Shown: positions 51,770-61,739 of the stretch, piece by piece
Layout: each line of letters starts with the position of its first letter
Numbering within the stretch: position 1 is the first letter of the stretch
NCBI GenBank assembly: GCA_950295325.1
Contig: OX485804.1
Location: forward strand, 55,850,429-55,914,428
Direction of reading: 5' to 3'
Source: Polytrichum commune
Taxonomy: Eukaryota; Streptophyta; Polytrichopsida; Polytrichales; Polytrichaceae
Length of the DNA: 64,000 bases
Made by a program: the position numbers and the translations under genes
Notes under the pieces: model-generated
Databases searched by the model: none
What the model was told of the DNA's origin: nothing
What the model saw: the letters and a program-made list of their open reading frames with translations, nothing else

Positions 51770-51889
51770 ACTTTGATGTTGGTGAGGTGATGCTATAAGT
51801 AATGCCTTAATCCTTCGAGGCTTTGGGGGTACGTTCATACATGATACATGATGATTTTGTTACAAGGAATTAGATAAGGAATAATGAAC
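51770..51889. repeat. Dispersed repeat G, copy 3, left part
   Basis: It contains GACTTTGATGTTGGTGAGG, GCTTTGGGGGTACGTTCATA and TTGTTACAAGGAATTAGA, then stops at AATGAAC where the G-run element begins. The rest of this copy resumes at 52659. Confidence 0.75.
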
Positions 51890-52658
51890 CCCGGGGGGGG
51901 GGCACTCGTAGTAATTTTTTGGAGACACTTGCGACAACCACTTATTTTCAAAGGGAGGAGGGTTATCTTTAAGAATTAGAATATTAGGAGTCCTTAAAGT
52001 AGAAAAAATATACTAAGCTTAAAATTTTAATATCCTGATAATTAGAAATAGAGAATGCATTTAATATTATATACCCTATTTTTCTTACAAATTTTTGATA
52101 GACTTTAATTTTTAGCCGGGGGGGGGGGGCTGAGTGCATTGTGAATTGGCATTTTAACAACGGGGTTGTATTGATGTGGCATGGCAAGAAGAAAACACAA
52201 TAGAAATTGATTACACCAACAAGATTGTAATGAAGAGTGCAAGAAGAGTGCAACCTTGAAATTGAGTGTGTTAAGAAACACAATTTTCCAACATTTGCAA
52301 GATAGCAAGAGTTTGTACAACATTTGCACAAGAATTTCAAACATCAAATATTGTCTCAAATATACCTCTTTGTGTCAACGTTTAAACATAATGAAGTTCA
52401 AAGTATCCTTAATGAAGAGAAACCTCCGAGGAATAAAATTAAGCCCTCCATCTTCTTTGATGAAGCAAAATGTGATCCCTTACACATGTTATATTGCATG
52501 ATATAATTATTATAATTGGTTTCCAACATTAATTCGCCCCTTATATTTTATATAGAAAATTTCAAAATTTTACCTCAAATGAATATTAAATGCCCTATAT
52601 TTTATCGCACATCATTTCTAAAATACCGCTAGTGCCCCCCCCCCCCCCCCCGGCGGGC
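51890..52658. mobile_element. 769-bp DNA element with G-run inverted ends, inserted in repeat G
   Basis: The left end is CCCGGGGGGGGGG followed by CACTCGTAGTAATTTT. The right end, reverse-complemented, is CCCGCC, a long G run, then CACTAGCGGTATTTTAG. Both flanks carry AATGAAC (51883-51889 and 52659-52665), the expected target-site duplication, and the host repeat resumes exactly across it. A third G run lies inside at 52118-52129. There is no transposase frame, so it is non-autonomous. The CACT word inside the G run recalls CACTA ends but a 7-bp duplication does not fit that class. Confidence 0.75.
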
Positions 52659-52890
52659 AATGAACTCTTTTGGTTGCTCTTTATAATTAATTAAGTAGCA
52701 TAAGCAATTAATTCCCTCAAGCCCCACCATAGACATTTAGAGTACACAGACTGAGTCTAAGTCCTCCTTCCTTATATTTCTATCTATTTCATGTTAAGGG
52801 TTTAGCACAATACCTTGATCCAACAAGGCTTTGATGTTGGCAAGATTATCTCTAAGTCATGTGTCAACCCTTAATCCTTAAAGGACTAAA
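52659..52890. repeat. Dispersed repeat G, copy 3, right part
   Basis: It resumes with AATGAACTCTTTTGG and continues AATTCCCTCAAGCCCCACCA, GGGTTTAGCACAATACC and GGCTTTGATGTTGGCAAG, matching the order in copy 2. Confidence 0.7.
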
Positions 52891-54645
52891 GGAGCGAGTC
52901 ATCCTACGATCTATTTCTACCATTTTTATGACCCCCACCAAGTCTTCCAATCATGATGTGTATTTTCAGGGGTTTAAAAAGGTCATTGGGATACATTGTC
53001 TTAAGTCAATCAAAATATAAACACTTAGGAGTGGCATTGATGATCAAAAACTAAGTATATATTTGCATGGAAGGGCATTCATGTTGTGTATATGAGCCCA
53101 AACCCTTCGAACCTTGGACAACTAACCAACTAATTCAATTGTTAGTTAATTAGTTGTCTTTTGTAACTAGAGTTGTTCGCAATTTGACTTGCCAAAAATT
53201 TAGTTAACTGTAGTTGTTTTAAATTCCATCTGCCAAGAATCTAATTAACTATAGTTACATTTAGTTATCTAGTTAACTAAACATATAGTTAATTGAAGTT
53301 GAGCACAACATGTTCATGGAATTATGTTGTAGTGGTGTAGTGTCACTAGTGTGTTATTTGTGTTGGTGGTGTACATGGAGGTTGTACTGGAGCCCAACAT
53401 TATGAGTGATCATATAAAGGCGTTTTTTGATGATCCTCGGTGGCCCGAGCACATTAAAGACCCTGAATTGAAGCAAATCAAGAGGCGAACTTCTTCAAAT
53501 TTATAACAAGAAAACGGTAGAACCGCGAGGCTCTGTCCTTTATTATGAAAGACTATAATTGTAGTTGTCCACTTTGCTCATGCCAATTCATGGCTATTCA
53601 CTATACCAAACCTTTCTTGGATTTTGTGCACCTTCTTCTCGAATATAGGTCAAGGATTGAAGCTACTCATTTATCACCCAAAATTTTTAAAATAAATAAT
53701 CAAGAACTACCGAAATAACTATAGTTAACTAGATTTCTTTCAATGCATTTTAGGGAGCACTTATATATATATAAACTATAGTTAACATCCACATTACATA
53801 AAGTGGACCAAAAATAACAAGAACAAGTAACGTCCAAGTGTGAACACAAAGTGGTTAGGAAATTTGCTCTGGAAACGAAGAAGTTGATGCATAGTCTCTG
53901 TCCTACAGACAGAGCCAATAATACTTGGAAATTCCTAGTTGACTATAGTTGTTATTTAAATTGGTTTGATACTTTTCTAGTACACTATACTTGTTCCCTA
54001 AAATGTATTGAAAAAAATCTAGCTAACTACAGTTATTTTGGCAGTTGTCCAAGGTTTGAAACCCTTAGTAACATTAAGGTATTCAATCAATTTGGAAAGT
54101 GCACTTGAGCATTGACTTGATTCTAGCTGGGATATATTTACCACAATTAGAAATTTACAAAATTGGAAGTGAAGGTAGCTCATTGTACACATTTTTGTGC
54201 ATAGAGAGGTCCAAGTTGAGCCTCTTATACTCTTGGATGTTAAAGGCCCAGGAGGTGTCTTTATAAAAGATCTGTGACGATTTGTACAAATCCCCAACAA
54301 GTAGTAAATATTTTATTTTTTATTTTTTTCAATAGTGAATCCACATGTAGCACAATCTATTAAAAAGAGGAAGTGTGAATGAACCCATATGTGACAACCA
54401 TGGTTTATGTACATTCAAGGGTACCTCACTATCTCATAGTTTATGTATATATGTGTGTCAAAGATTGGGGGGGTGTTATTTCATTTAGACAAAATAAAAT
54501 AAAACTCTATTCCTTATACTTCAAAAAGTAGTTGACTCATTCCCTTTCTTCGTAAGATAACTCTAATTGTCTCCTTAACTTGAAACACAGGTGTTACGCA
54601 TCAAAAAAATAACAACACCCAAAACACCGAGGTACAAGATCTTGG
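52891..54645. other. Intergenic AT-rich DNA with TATAGTTAACTA motifs
   Basis: Between 53100 and 54050 the words TAGTTAACT, ACTATAGTTA and close variants recur many times, with a TATATATATATA stretch at 53764. A 43-codon frame at 53375-53506 (EVVLEPNIMSDHIKAFFDDP, then RWPEHIKDPELKQIKRR) looks protein-like but has no context and was not recognised. Confidence 0.5.
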
Positions 54646-55035
54646 AGCTCTGATACCAATGTAAAGTCTCCCAAAAAGAGAGAGGAAGAATAAGAAGCAT
54701 GATCCACACCCAACCTTGAGCTTTATATATTTGTAGGAACCAAGATTGGAGGCGCCCCTCAACAAATCGTGAAGCATATAGTTAACGAACTCTCCCTCCA
54801 TGCCTTTGGGGTGAGTTTAGTACTCTCAACTAATGGTCGTTAGTTACGAGGCGAGAACATCGTGTAACATTAGGGTCCCAACTAGTGGGTAGCTCCCCTT
54901 TACCTTTTTGAACTATTAGATCTCCAAGGGTGGAGTCCTTTCGTCTTACAGATGAGAGAGTCTAGTTGAAATGTTAGTCCTCTACTCTTACATATAGTAG
55001 TGTTTAGTTGGACTTAGGAATAGATACACGTTACA
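54646..55035 (-). mobile_element. LTR and primer-binding site of a copia-type LTR element (fossil)
   Basis: At 54647-54658 lies the complement of TGGTATCAGAGC, the usual initiator-Met tRNA primer-binding site of plant copia elements. It abuts an LTR of about 376 bp (54660-55035) that begins TGTAAAG and ends CGTTACA on the plus strand. Read on minus, the LTR has ATATATAAAG as TATA box and ends TTTACA next to the primer site. The second LTR and the internal genes were not found on the left side, so this is a broken remnant. Confidence 0.75.
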
Positions 55036-55039
55036 TTAT

Positions 55040-55345
55040 GAGGCAATAAAACACAATCTACACCACAGTTTGAATGGCCACATTGAGGAATTTAAGTGGG
55101 AAAAAATGGCCGCCCGACAAAACATCACAACACCTTATGGAATAATAATAAGACATATCGAGGTGTGTTTCATCGCTATAGCAAATTAAGCACATTTGGG
55201 AAAATCGGGCAATTTTGCTCCAAATGAGAAAAATGTGAAATTATGCATCGCTTTGATAGACAACGATTTCCATGAAGGCTACTTGGCAACAATCTCACCA
55301 CCGAATGTCTCGTAATTTTTAATGAAAACTTTAAAGTAAGTAAAT
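55040..55345. repeat. Tandem repeat H, unit 1
   Basis: It runs from GAGGCAATAAAACACAATCT through ACATCACAACACCTTATGG, AGCACATTTGGGAAA, AAATTATGCATCGCT and AACAATCTCACCACCGAATG to AAGTAAGTAAAT. It recurs twice to the right. It starts five bases after the LTR end. Confidence 0.8.
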
Positions 55346-55412
55346 CAATCAATCACTAGACTTTTTCTTTAAAAAAAACTAGCATCAACAACCCAATGAA
55401 CCATTCCGAGGC

Positions 55413-55800
55413 AATGAAACACAACCTAAACCACGATCTGAACATCAAGAAATTTAACTTGGAATACTAAATGCCAGCCCTTTCAGAATACCACAACACC
55501 TTGTGGAGTACTAAGACACGTTGAGAGCTCTTTGTGTGCTTCATATGTATTGCAAATAAAGTCCATTTGGGAAACTCTTGCAATTTGAGTGATGCAAATT
55601 TTGCTCAACATAAAACAAAAGTGAGAAATTATGCATTGATAGACAAGGATTTCATTGAAATGCTACTTCGCCTATGTGGATGATTTGACACGGACTTTGG
55701 AAAAGGCGTGACAATGTCGACACCAAGCAACAATCTCGCCGCCAAATATTTCAGAATTCTTCAATCTAAATTGTCCATAAGTAAATGAATAAATAAATGA
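55413..55800. repeat. Tandem repeat H, unit 2
   Basis: It runs from GAGGCAATGAAACACAACCT through ACCACAACACCTTGTGGAG, GTCCATTTGGGAAA, GAAATTATGCATTG and AACAATCTCGCCGCCAAAT to AAGTAAATGAAT. It is longer than unit 1 because of internal additions. Confidence 0.8.
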
Positions 55801-56075
55801 CCAACGTCGGGCAATCTGACATGAATTTTGGGCTCGTTGGCCCTACCCTGTTCAAGAATCCTCCTGGTGCAGGGCGAGGTTTACTGCTTATCTTGAAGTA
55901 GGTGAGCTCTTGGCTTCTTACCTACCTACCTAGTTTTTTGTTTTTTTTCCTCAAGTAGAGAGAAGATTTCATAGCAAGAATCAAACTGCCATCCACTTCA
56001 TTATGAAATGGGTACCTCTCCACTATCACCCGGTAGTTTAGAGCCATCTCGGATCTAAACTGTCCAATCATTATG

Positions 56076-56970
56076 GGGCAATGAAACACAACGTGAACAT
56101 CAACAAGTCTAAGTAGGAAAACACTATGGACGCCCTATTGGAACATCACAACACCTTGTGGAATACTAAGAGAAATTTAGAGCTCTTATGTGCTTCATAG
56201 GTATAAGGAAGCAAGGAAAAAAAAAACTTATGTGTATCCCATGAGATGTAGTTCAAGGGATAGTGTGAAGACAAACTGCATGAAGAAAGGTCATTAGACC
56301 CTACCAAGATCAATGCTCTCCACAACAAAAAGCATGCTTAAGGTCAATTTGCATGAGGTCCTAATTGTACCATTGGCAATTTGTAACATTGCCCAACAAT
56401 ACGGGCCCTCTGAATATAACAATGGGATGATGGGAGCTCATTATTAATCTAAGTGTCCCTGCACAACTTTCGGAGCATTTGACTGTTATGTTCTATGACT
56501 TACATAATGAGAGTTGAACACTGAGTAATGTTATGTTGCCACTGAACTATTCATCTAGGCACAACGCTTATTGTAAGGCCTTCACACAACAACACCTCAC
56601 CTTAGATTTGTTTATAAACACTTCTCTAACCAACTTCACATGTTCTTAAACTTTTTATTGACTTGAATTTAAGAGGTTCAATACCTAACACGTGAATTTG
56701 AAGTTCAATTGAAGTGAATACGTGTGACAAGTTGTGTTGTCAGATGCAAGATGTTGACTTTGAATTGAATTATAAAATTTCTACAATTTCATAGTTCATT
56801 GATTATAAAAATAAGGACTTTTTTTGAATATCGAAAATCTTGCTCCAAACAAGGAAATTGCAAAATTATGCATTGCCTGGATAGACAACAATTTTATTCG
56901 AAGGCTACCACGCCTTGTGGAGCACGTTGCAACAATCTTGCCACCTAATGTTTCATAACTCTCTTAATGA
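56076..56970. repeat. Tandem repeat H, unit 3, split by an insertion
   Basis: The left part 56076-56210 has GGGGCAATGAAACACAACG and ACATCACAACACCTTGTGGA. The right part 56828-56970 has CTTGCTCCAAACAAGG, AAAATTATGCATTGCC and AACAATCTTGCCACCTAATG. About 615 bases between them are absent from units 1 and 2 and include MITE A copy 5. Confidence 0.75.
56391..56536. mobile_element. MITE family A, copy 5
   Basis: The left arm has TGTAACATTGCCCAA and GGGCCCTCTGAATATAACA. The right arm has GACTGTTATGTTCTATGAC, ATGAGAGTTGAACACTGAG and TAATGTTATGTTG. It is nested in the insertion that splits repeat H unit 3. Confidence 0.8.
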
Positions 56971-58707
56971 TAATCGAGGAGGATTCCGGATTTGGTTATT
57001 AAATGAATGTTGATTCAATTGAATTGAGACTATTAACATCAAATGTCCTTGGAATTTGGGTGTTGGAATCTAATTCATATGAATATTTGAACCTATTGGT
57101 GGGACCCTATGGTCCTGCAAAGACTCGCTTTGAGAATGGAATTCATTATTCAATTTCGGTCGGGATGCGCATGTGTAGTTTGTGGTGCTCAGCAGTCGGT
57201 GTTGCTTTTAGTTTATCATGTCGAAGTGTTGTGTATGAATCCCTTAATGGGTTGCTACACGAACCGGTCGGTTATGATCAACATGCAGATTGGATGGTGA
57301 AGCCAATCAACAGTCTCGATAGAGCCCTGAGCGAGACACTCTCAATTTTGGCACTAATTTTATATTTAATTGTTTTGGATCTTTCTGCATTGTTGTGTAG
57401 ATCTTAGTGAAAGAAATCAATTGCCACAGTTCTGCACTAAATTGAATGTATATTGACGTTGCTACGGGGTTTGTGTGAGAGCTGGGACCGTGTCACAACC
57501 CTTGCTAGCTCCCCTTAACTATCTTGGCCGTTTCTCAATTTCAGCAAGGGTCATGAGCACTAACCCTTCACATTCCACCCATGTTAGCTCCCAATACCTT
57601 GGATCTCCAAGCTCATAGGTGGGTGACAAACCTCCTACACTTGCATTCGGGACTCTCCCCTTAGTCGGTAGCCAATGATTAGGTGTGGACTTGCATTCAT
57701 GGTAGTCCAATCTTTAGTTGATCATCGCATTGCTGGAGCAACACTACAACAACCCGAACCATACTAGGCAATTATGCCCCAACGTTGGACCAACGCCCGT
57801 GAAGGTTGTGCCGTTTGGCCTCGAGTGGGTTCGGTCGGTCACGCCGCCTCACCCATATAAGCCTTCATGACTTTAAGCAGGCCCCTACCCCACTGTCAAG
57901 TAACATTTTGTCGCTCTCCTAAGAGTTGGGGCCAAGTAGACATTTTCCCTTAGCCAATAGGGCTAGAAGCCCCTAGCAGTTTCAGACCTTCATAACTTCG
58001 TTGTATGATATTGTTTTCTATCAAGTGACCGCTTCATCGACATCTACTCTTTGCGCAGATGCCGATGGACTCCTCACTTGCATCATTTGGCTAAGTGTTG
58101 AGGGAGTTAGCTTGTATCTCTTTTCGAATGTGTTGCACTCCAAATTCAACGATGGGCTGCTGAGAGCTCCGTAAATCCTGGTGAGGTGAGCGACGAGAGA
58201 GGTAGCCGCTGGAGATTTATGAGTGTGTTGCTAAGGGGTTGGCCTTGCAGTGACCCCGCGCTCATTAAGAACCAGACGGCCAGTATTGTTTGGGGAGGTG
58301 TTTGGATAAGTGTTGAGGGGTACCGTGTAAGTGCAGTTTTAGATCTGGTGATTTAGGGTTGTGGAAATGCAAGTTCTTAAAAGGGGAGCATTCTGAAGAG
58401 CTGGGGCTCTATATGGTTGTGATTAGAAGAAGTGCATTTCCCTACTGATATTGCTTAGATCTGAAACTGTATGTATCACATTGGGAAGGGGAAACGAGCA
58501 CCAAGGATTCAAACATACTGTCCCTCCGAATCGCCACACTGTGCCAGGAATACACTCTTCAGAATAGACAGAGAATCGCATAGGAGCCGAAGGCTCCTTC
58601 TTTCCTTCATACACATTGTCATTACATTGTCCTTGCTTCTTTCACATAGCATAGATGCACGTCAACTAGGTCTAGAACCATATTTACAGTACATAGGAGA
58701 TTTGTAG
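56971..58707. other. Intergenic, no gene assigned
   Basis: It holds one open frame of 134 codons (57003-57407) with a hydrophobic C-terminus but no recognised domain, upstream context or splice pattern. A GGAGCC/GGCTCC hairpin lies at 58581. The 3' part (about 58150 onward) becomes GC-richer and may be the leader of the element that follows. Confidence 0.4.
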
Positions 58708-59790
58708 GTGGAGGGTTCAGCCACATGCGGAGGAGAACCATACAACACCAACATTCGGAGCAGTGAAGGGGTCGCAACAGAAGATCGAGGAGGTGGTGAA
58801 AAAGGAGGGGATCCAGCAAAACAACAATGCCTAGATCTACATCAAAGATCTACACCTAAGAGCGTAGATCCACCTAGACTCCACCCAGACCGCCGAACTC
58901 CCAGCAGCGACCTAACCCTCTCTGCATCGCCGAACTCCCAGCAGCGACCCAGCAAGAGGAGCCGGCGTGAGGCAGACCGCGAAGAAGACCTTCACCAAAA
59001 AAGTAAACAGATTGAAGAAACCAGCAAAGATCTACATCAGATCTACCAAAAAAACCTTCATAGCAAACACCACCGAACTCTCAGCAGCGACCAAACTCTC
59101 CCTACATCGCCGAACTCCCAGCAACGACCCAACAAGAGGAGCCAGACTGAAGCAAACTTCGAAAACTACACCAAAGAAGCAGTGAAGATCTACAGCAGAT
59201 TTGTCAAACCTCTAAACCTCGCAGGTCCACAGAACAAGCACCGCCGAACCTCCAGCAGCGACCGAACTCTCTTTGCAGCGTCGAACTCCCGGCAGCGACC
59301 CTGGAAGTGTAGCCGGATTAAAGCAAATCGCGAAGAACACCTACACCAAAGAGACAGGAAGCAGATTGTAGAAGTCAGCGAAGCTCTGCATCAGATCTAC
59401 CAAACCTCTAACCTAGCAGATCTACACAGGGAAATACGCCGAACTCTCAGCAGCGACAGAACCCTCAACACCAAACTCTCAGCACCGCCGAACTCTCAAC
59501 ACCGCCAAACTCTCAGCAGTGACAGAACCCTCAACACCGAACTCTCAGCACCGACAAAACCCTCAACACCGAACTCTCAACACCGCCGAACTCTTGGCAC
59601 CACCGAACTCACAGCAGCGACAAAACTCTCTCTACGCTGCCGAACTCCCAGCAGCGACCCAGCAAGAGGAGCAGGACTGAAGCAAAGTGCGAAGAAGGCT
59701 GTGCAGTGCTACACCAGATCCCCCTCGCAACCAACCTCGGAGGTCCAAGGAACAGACGTACTACAACCCTGCACCGAAGGCGAAGAGTAA
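58708..59790 (+). CDS. Repeat-derived open frame upstream of the ORF1-like gene
   Basis: A 360-codon plus-strand frame rich in Ser, Arg, Gln and Thr. It is built from the tandem repeats below: SPNSQQRPSKRS, SPNSQQRPNKRS and SNSRQRPWKCS recur, each followed by EADREEDLHQ-like and LHQIYQ-like words. No known domain. The start (MEGSATCGG at 58708 is GTG, so the true start may lie inside) is not secure. It overlaps the upstream extension of the ORF1-like frame. It could be a real short protein or simply an open frame through a 5' leader repeat. Confidence 0.3.
   Translation: MEGSATCGGEPYNTNIRSSEGVATEDRGGGEKGGDPAKQQCLDLHQRSTPKSVDPPRLHPDRRTPSSDLTLSASPNSQQRPSKRSRREADREEDLHQKSKQIEETSKDLHQIYQKNLHSKHHRTLSSDQTLPTSPNSQQRPNKRSQTEANFENYTKEAVKIYSRFVKPLNLAGPQNKHRRTSSSDRTLFAASNSRQRPWKCSRIKANREEHLHQRDRKQIVEVSEALHQIYQTSNLADLHREIRRTLSSDRTLNTKLSAPPNSQHRQTLSSDRTLNTELSAPTKPSTPNSQHRRTLGTTELTAATKLSLRCRTPSSDPARGAGLKQSAKKAVQCYTRSPSQPTSEVQGTDVLQPCTEGEE
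58870..59790. repeat. Four tandem monomers of about 170-200 bp ahead of ORF1
   Basis: Each monomer has AACTCNCAGCAGCGACC twice, about 37 bases apart, then CAAGAGGAGCC, GAAGCAAAC-type and ATCTACATCAGATC-like words. First boxes lie at 58896, 59076, 59247 and 59442 (spacings 180, 171, 195). The last monomer is expanded by many short AACTCTCAACACCG units. Two copies of ACTACAACCCTGCACCG follow at 59759 and 59820. This resembles the monomer arrays that form promoters in some LINE 5' UTRs (analogy only). Confidence 0.85.
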
Positions 59791-59915
59791 CCAACATAGC
59801 AGGCCCAAAGAGCAGACGAACTACAACCCTGCACCGTAGACAAGGAGAGAGAGGAGTCGAGAGAAGGAGAACCCGAGAGGCAGAGTACACACAGAAGGAG
59901 CGGGCTCGGGACCCA

Positions 59916-61721
59916 ATGAGCTCGGGCTCCGGGAGTAGAATGACCCAGCCAAAGACCTCTCACCGAAAGGGCTCGGGAGTCGAGGGGGGAGGACTAGCCC
60001 CAATCACCCTATCAAACTTTTTTGGAGAGGACGAGGATATCATGGAGGTAGACTCTCCAGCTCAAAGTCTAAAAAGACTTTTAGAGGAAAAAGCAAAAAA
60101 TCAAAGCAAAAGCGTAGCTCATGGTAAACGGACTAGAGAATTCACCAAGGGAACACCCAGTCAAAAGGCCACAGCTGAGGAGTCCGCCTCCGTACACCTA
60201 ACCAAACTCAAATTTTGGTTAGGCTTTGAGACCATGGAGAAAATTGCTAAGGAGCAAGGCATTGAGGAGCTCTTCACCGACGAGTCCATTGCCGATCGAA
60301 TTACGAGAAGCATCCCCCACAAAGAGGCCGAAGAATTAGAGAGTGTAAGTATCTCTTATCCAAGAGTCCCTCAAACCCTTTACCCGAGTGAGAGGAGCGA
60401 TGGCATAATGGGACAACACCTTAATCTAACCCAACTCCCACAAGAGATAGAAATTGACCCCATTTCTAAACTCTCCATGGATTTTCACATTGCAATCCAC
60501 TTTCAACTCCCCAACAACCCTCTCTTGCACAACCACGTCAAAGAGCTAGTCAAAGAGAGGCTAAATGAGATGAAAATCCCATTAGGCACTAGCCTCATAG
60601 AGCCTATCTCAATTCTATGCATGAGTGTGAAAAGGGGAGGAATGAAGGGAGTATGGGCCGGAATTATTAAACTCCACCTCCTCAACCCCCATATTGACGG
60701 AATTGCCTTGCTTACCGGACTTAGAGCCTTCATCCTTCACCTTGAGCCTCACTCAAGTGTTGGATGCCTAGGGAAAGTGTGTAAATCCTACCATACTATC
60801 GCTAGGAGCAACAACCTATCAATCAAAATTACGAATGAAGCACTAGTGGGTATAACCGCCCACGACCTCTTTCTAGATGTCCTAGAAAATAGTTTTAGGA
60901 GAGGGCACAATTTCGAAATTGTGGAAGTCCAAAAGGGTGCCGCTAATAACCATGCCTACCTTGTCGCCCCCACCCCCTCCCAAGCAAAAAAGATACAAAC
61001 CCTTCAAGTCTCTACCAACCATCTAATACTAGAGGGTCAAACTAAAAAGGGCCCCTTTCTTACCTTAGAACAAAAGGCTAAGAAAGAGGCCCTTCTTCTT
61101 ACCTTCTACAACCTACCTATCCGCATGAATATTGTGGATACCACCCTAGAGATCCGTAGAATCCTAGGGGCAAAAAACGTAGTGTCAATATGGTTTCATA
61201 AGGAGGATGGCCTAAGGCACAACGGAAGTGCTAATGTGGAGTGTCTCAACCCCTTTGTCTATAGAAAATTCCTAGGTAAAGAGGTTAAGATAGGGGCCTA
61301 CCACGTAGAAATTACCCCGCACCGGCGAAGTCTAGAGGGTAGTGAAAAACCCTCTAAGGAGTTACTAGCCAAATTTGGGTTTGAAGACACAAATACGTGT
61401 TTGGTAAACACGATCGAGGCTATTCAAAACCAAACAAATGGAGAAGCAAGCGCTACTAAGGAGGATGTTTTTACCGTGATGAAAGAGGCTATCAAGGAAG
61501 GTAATAAAAAACTTAAACTCGAACTTCATAAGGATATGAAGGAGCTCAAAAATGACATTGTAAAAGAAGCGCATATTTATGCGGATGAAATTAATGAAAA
61601 GCTCAAAAAACAAATGTTGGATATTCAAAGTACCCTAACCTTGGCGCTTACGGGCATGCAACAAATTACGGGAGTGAGTAAATCAAACCTCTTGCTCAAA
61701 GATCAACCAAATGTGGAGTGA
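59916..61721 (+). CDS. Retroelement ORF1-like protein, 601 aa, intact
   Basis: Single uninterrupted exon. The first ATG in frame begins MSSGSGSRMTQPKTS; the frame is open upstream into the monomers without an ATG. Residues 1-80 are basic and low complexity. Residues about 200-300 (ISILCMSVKRGGMKGVWAG and following) could form one RRM-like fold. Residues about 391-475 look like a second, with LLTFYNLPIRM as RNP2-like and HNGSANVECLNPFVYRKFLG as RNP1-like strands, ending VEITPHRRSL. Residues about 523-580 (EAIKEGNKKLKLELHKDMKE and following) form a Lys/Glu heptad coiled coil. There is no CCHC knuckle, reverse transcriptase or endonuclease. RNA binding is inferred. A LINE ORF1 is the best guess; a free-standing plant protein family is the alternative. 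Being intact suggests recent activity or selection. Confidence 0.7.
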   Translation: MSSGSGSRMTQPKTSHRKGSGVEGGGLAPITLSNFFGEDEDIMEVDSPAQSLKRLLEEKAKNQSKSVAHGKRTREFTKGTPSQKATAEESASVHLTKLKFWLGFETMEKIAKEQGIEELFTDESIADRITRSIPHKEAEELESVSISYPRVPQTLYPSERSDGIMGQHLNLTQLPQEIEIDPISKLSMDFHIAIHFQLPNNPLLHNHVKELVKERLNEMKIPLGTSLIEPISILCMSVKRGGMKGVWAGIIKLHLLNPHIDGIALLTGLRAFILHLEPHSSVGCLGKVCKSYHTIARSNNLSIKITNEALVGITAHDLFLDVLENSFRRGHNFEIVEVQKGAANNHAYLVAPTPSQAKKIQTLQVSTNHLILEGQTKKGPFLTLEQKAKKEALLLTFYNLPIRMNIVDTTLEIRRILGAKNVVSIWFHKEDGLRHNGSANVECLNPFVYRKFLGKEVKIGAYHVEITPHRRSLEGSEKPSKELLAKFGFEDTNTCLVNTIEAIQNQTNGEASATKEDVFTVMKEAIKEGNKKLKLELHKDMKELKNDIVKEAHIYADEINEKLKKQMLDIQSTLTLALTGMQQITGVSKSNLLLKDQPNVE

Positions 61722-61739
61722 CCACAAATCGCCTAGAAC

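Noticed and set aside
53375-53506. 43-codon frame (EVVLEPNIMSDHIKAFFDDP...) as a small gene
   Set aside because: It is protein-like in composition, but too short, lacking splice context, promoter or recognised family. It is mentioned within the surrounding intergenic entry only.
57003-57407. 134-codon plus-strand frame with a hydrophobic end
   Set aside because: No recognisable motif, no splice partners and AT-rich repeat surroundings. A frame of this length can occur by chance in 64 kb.
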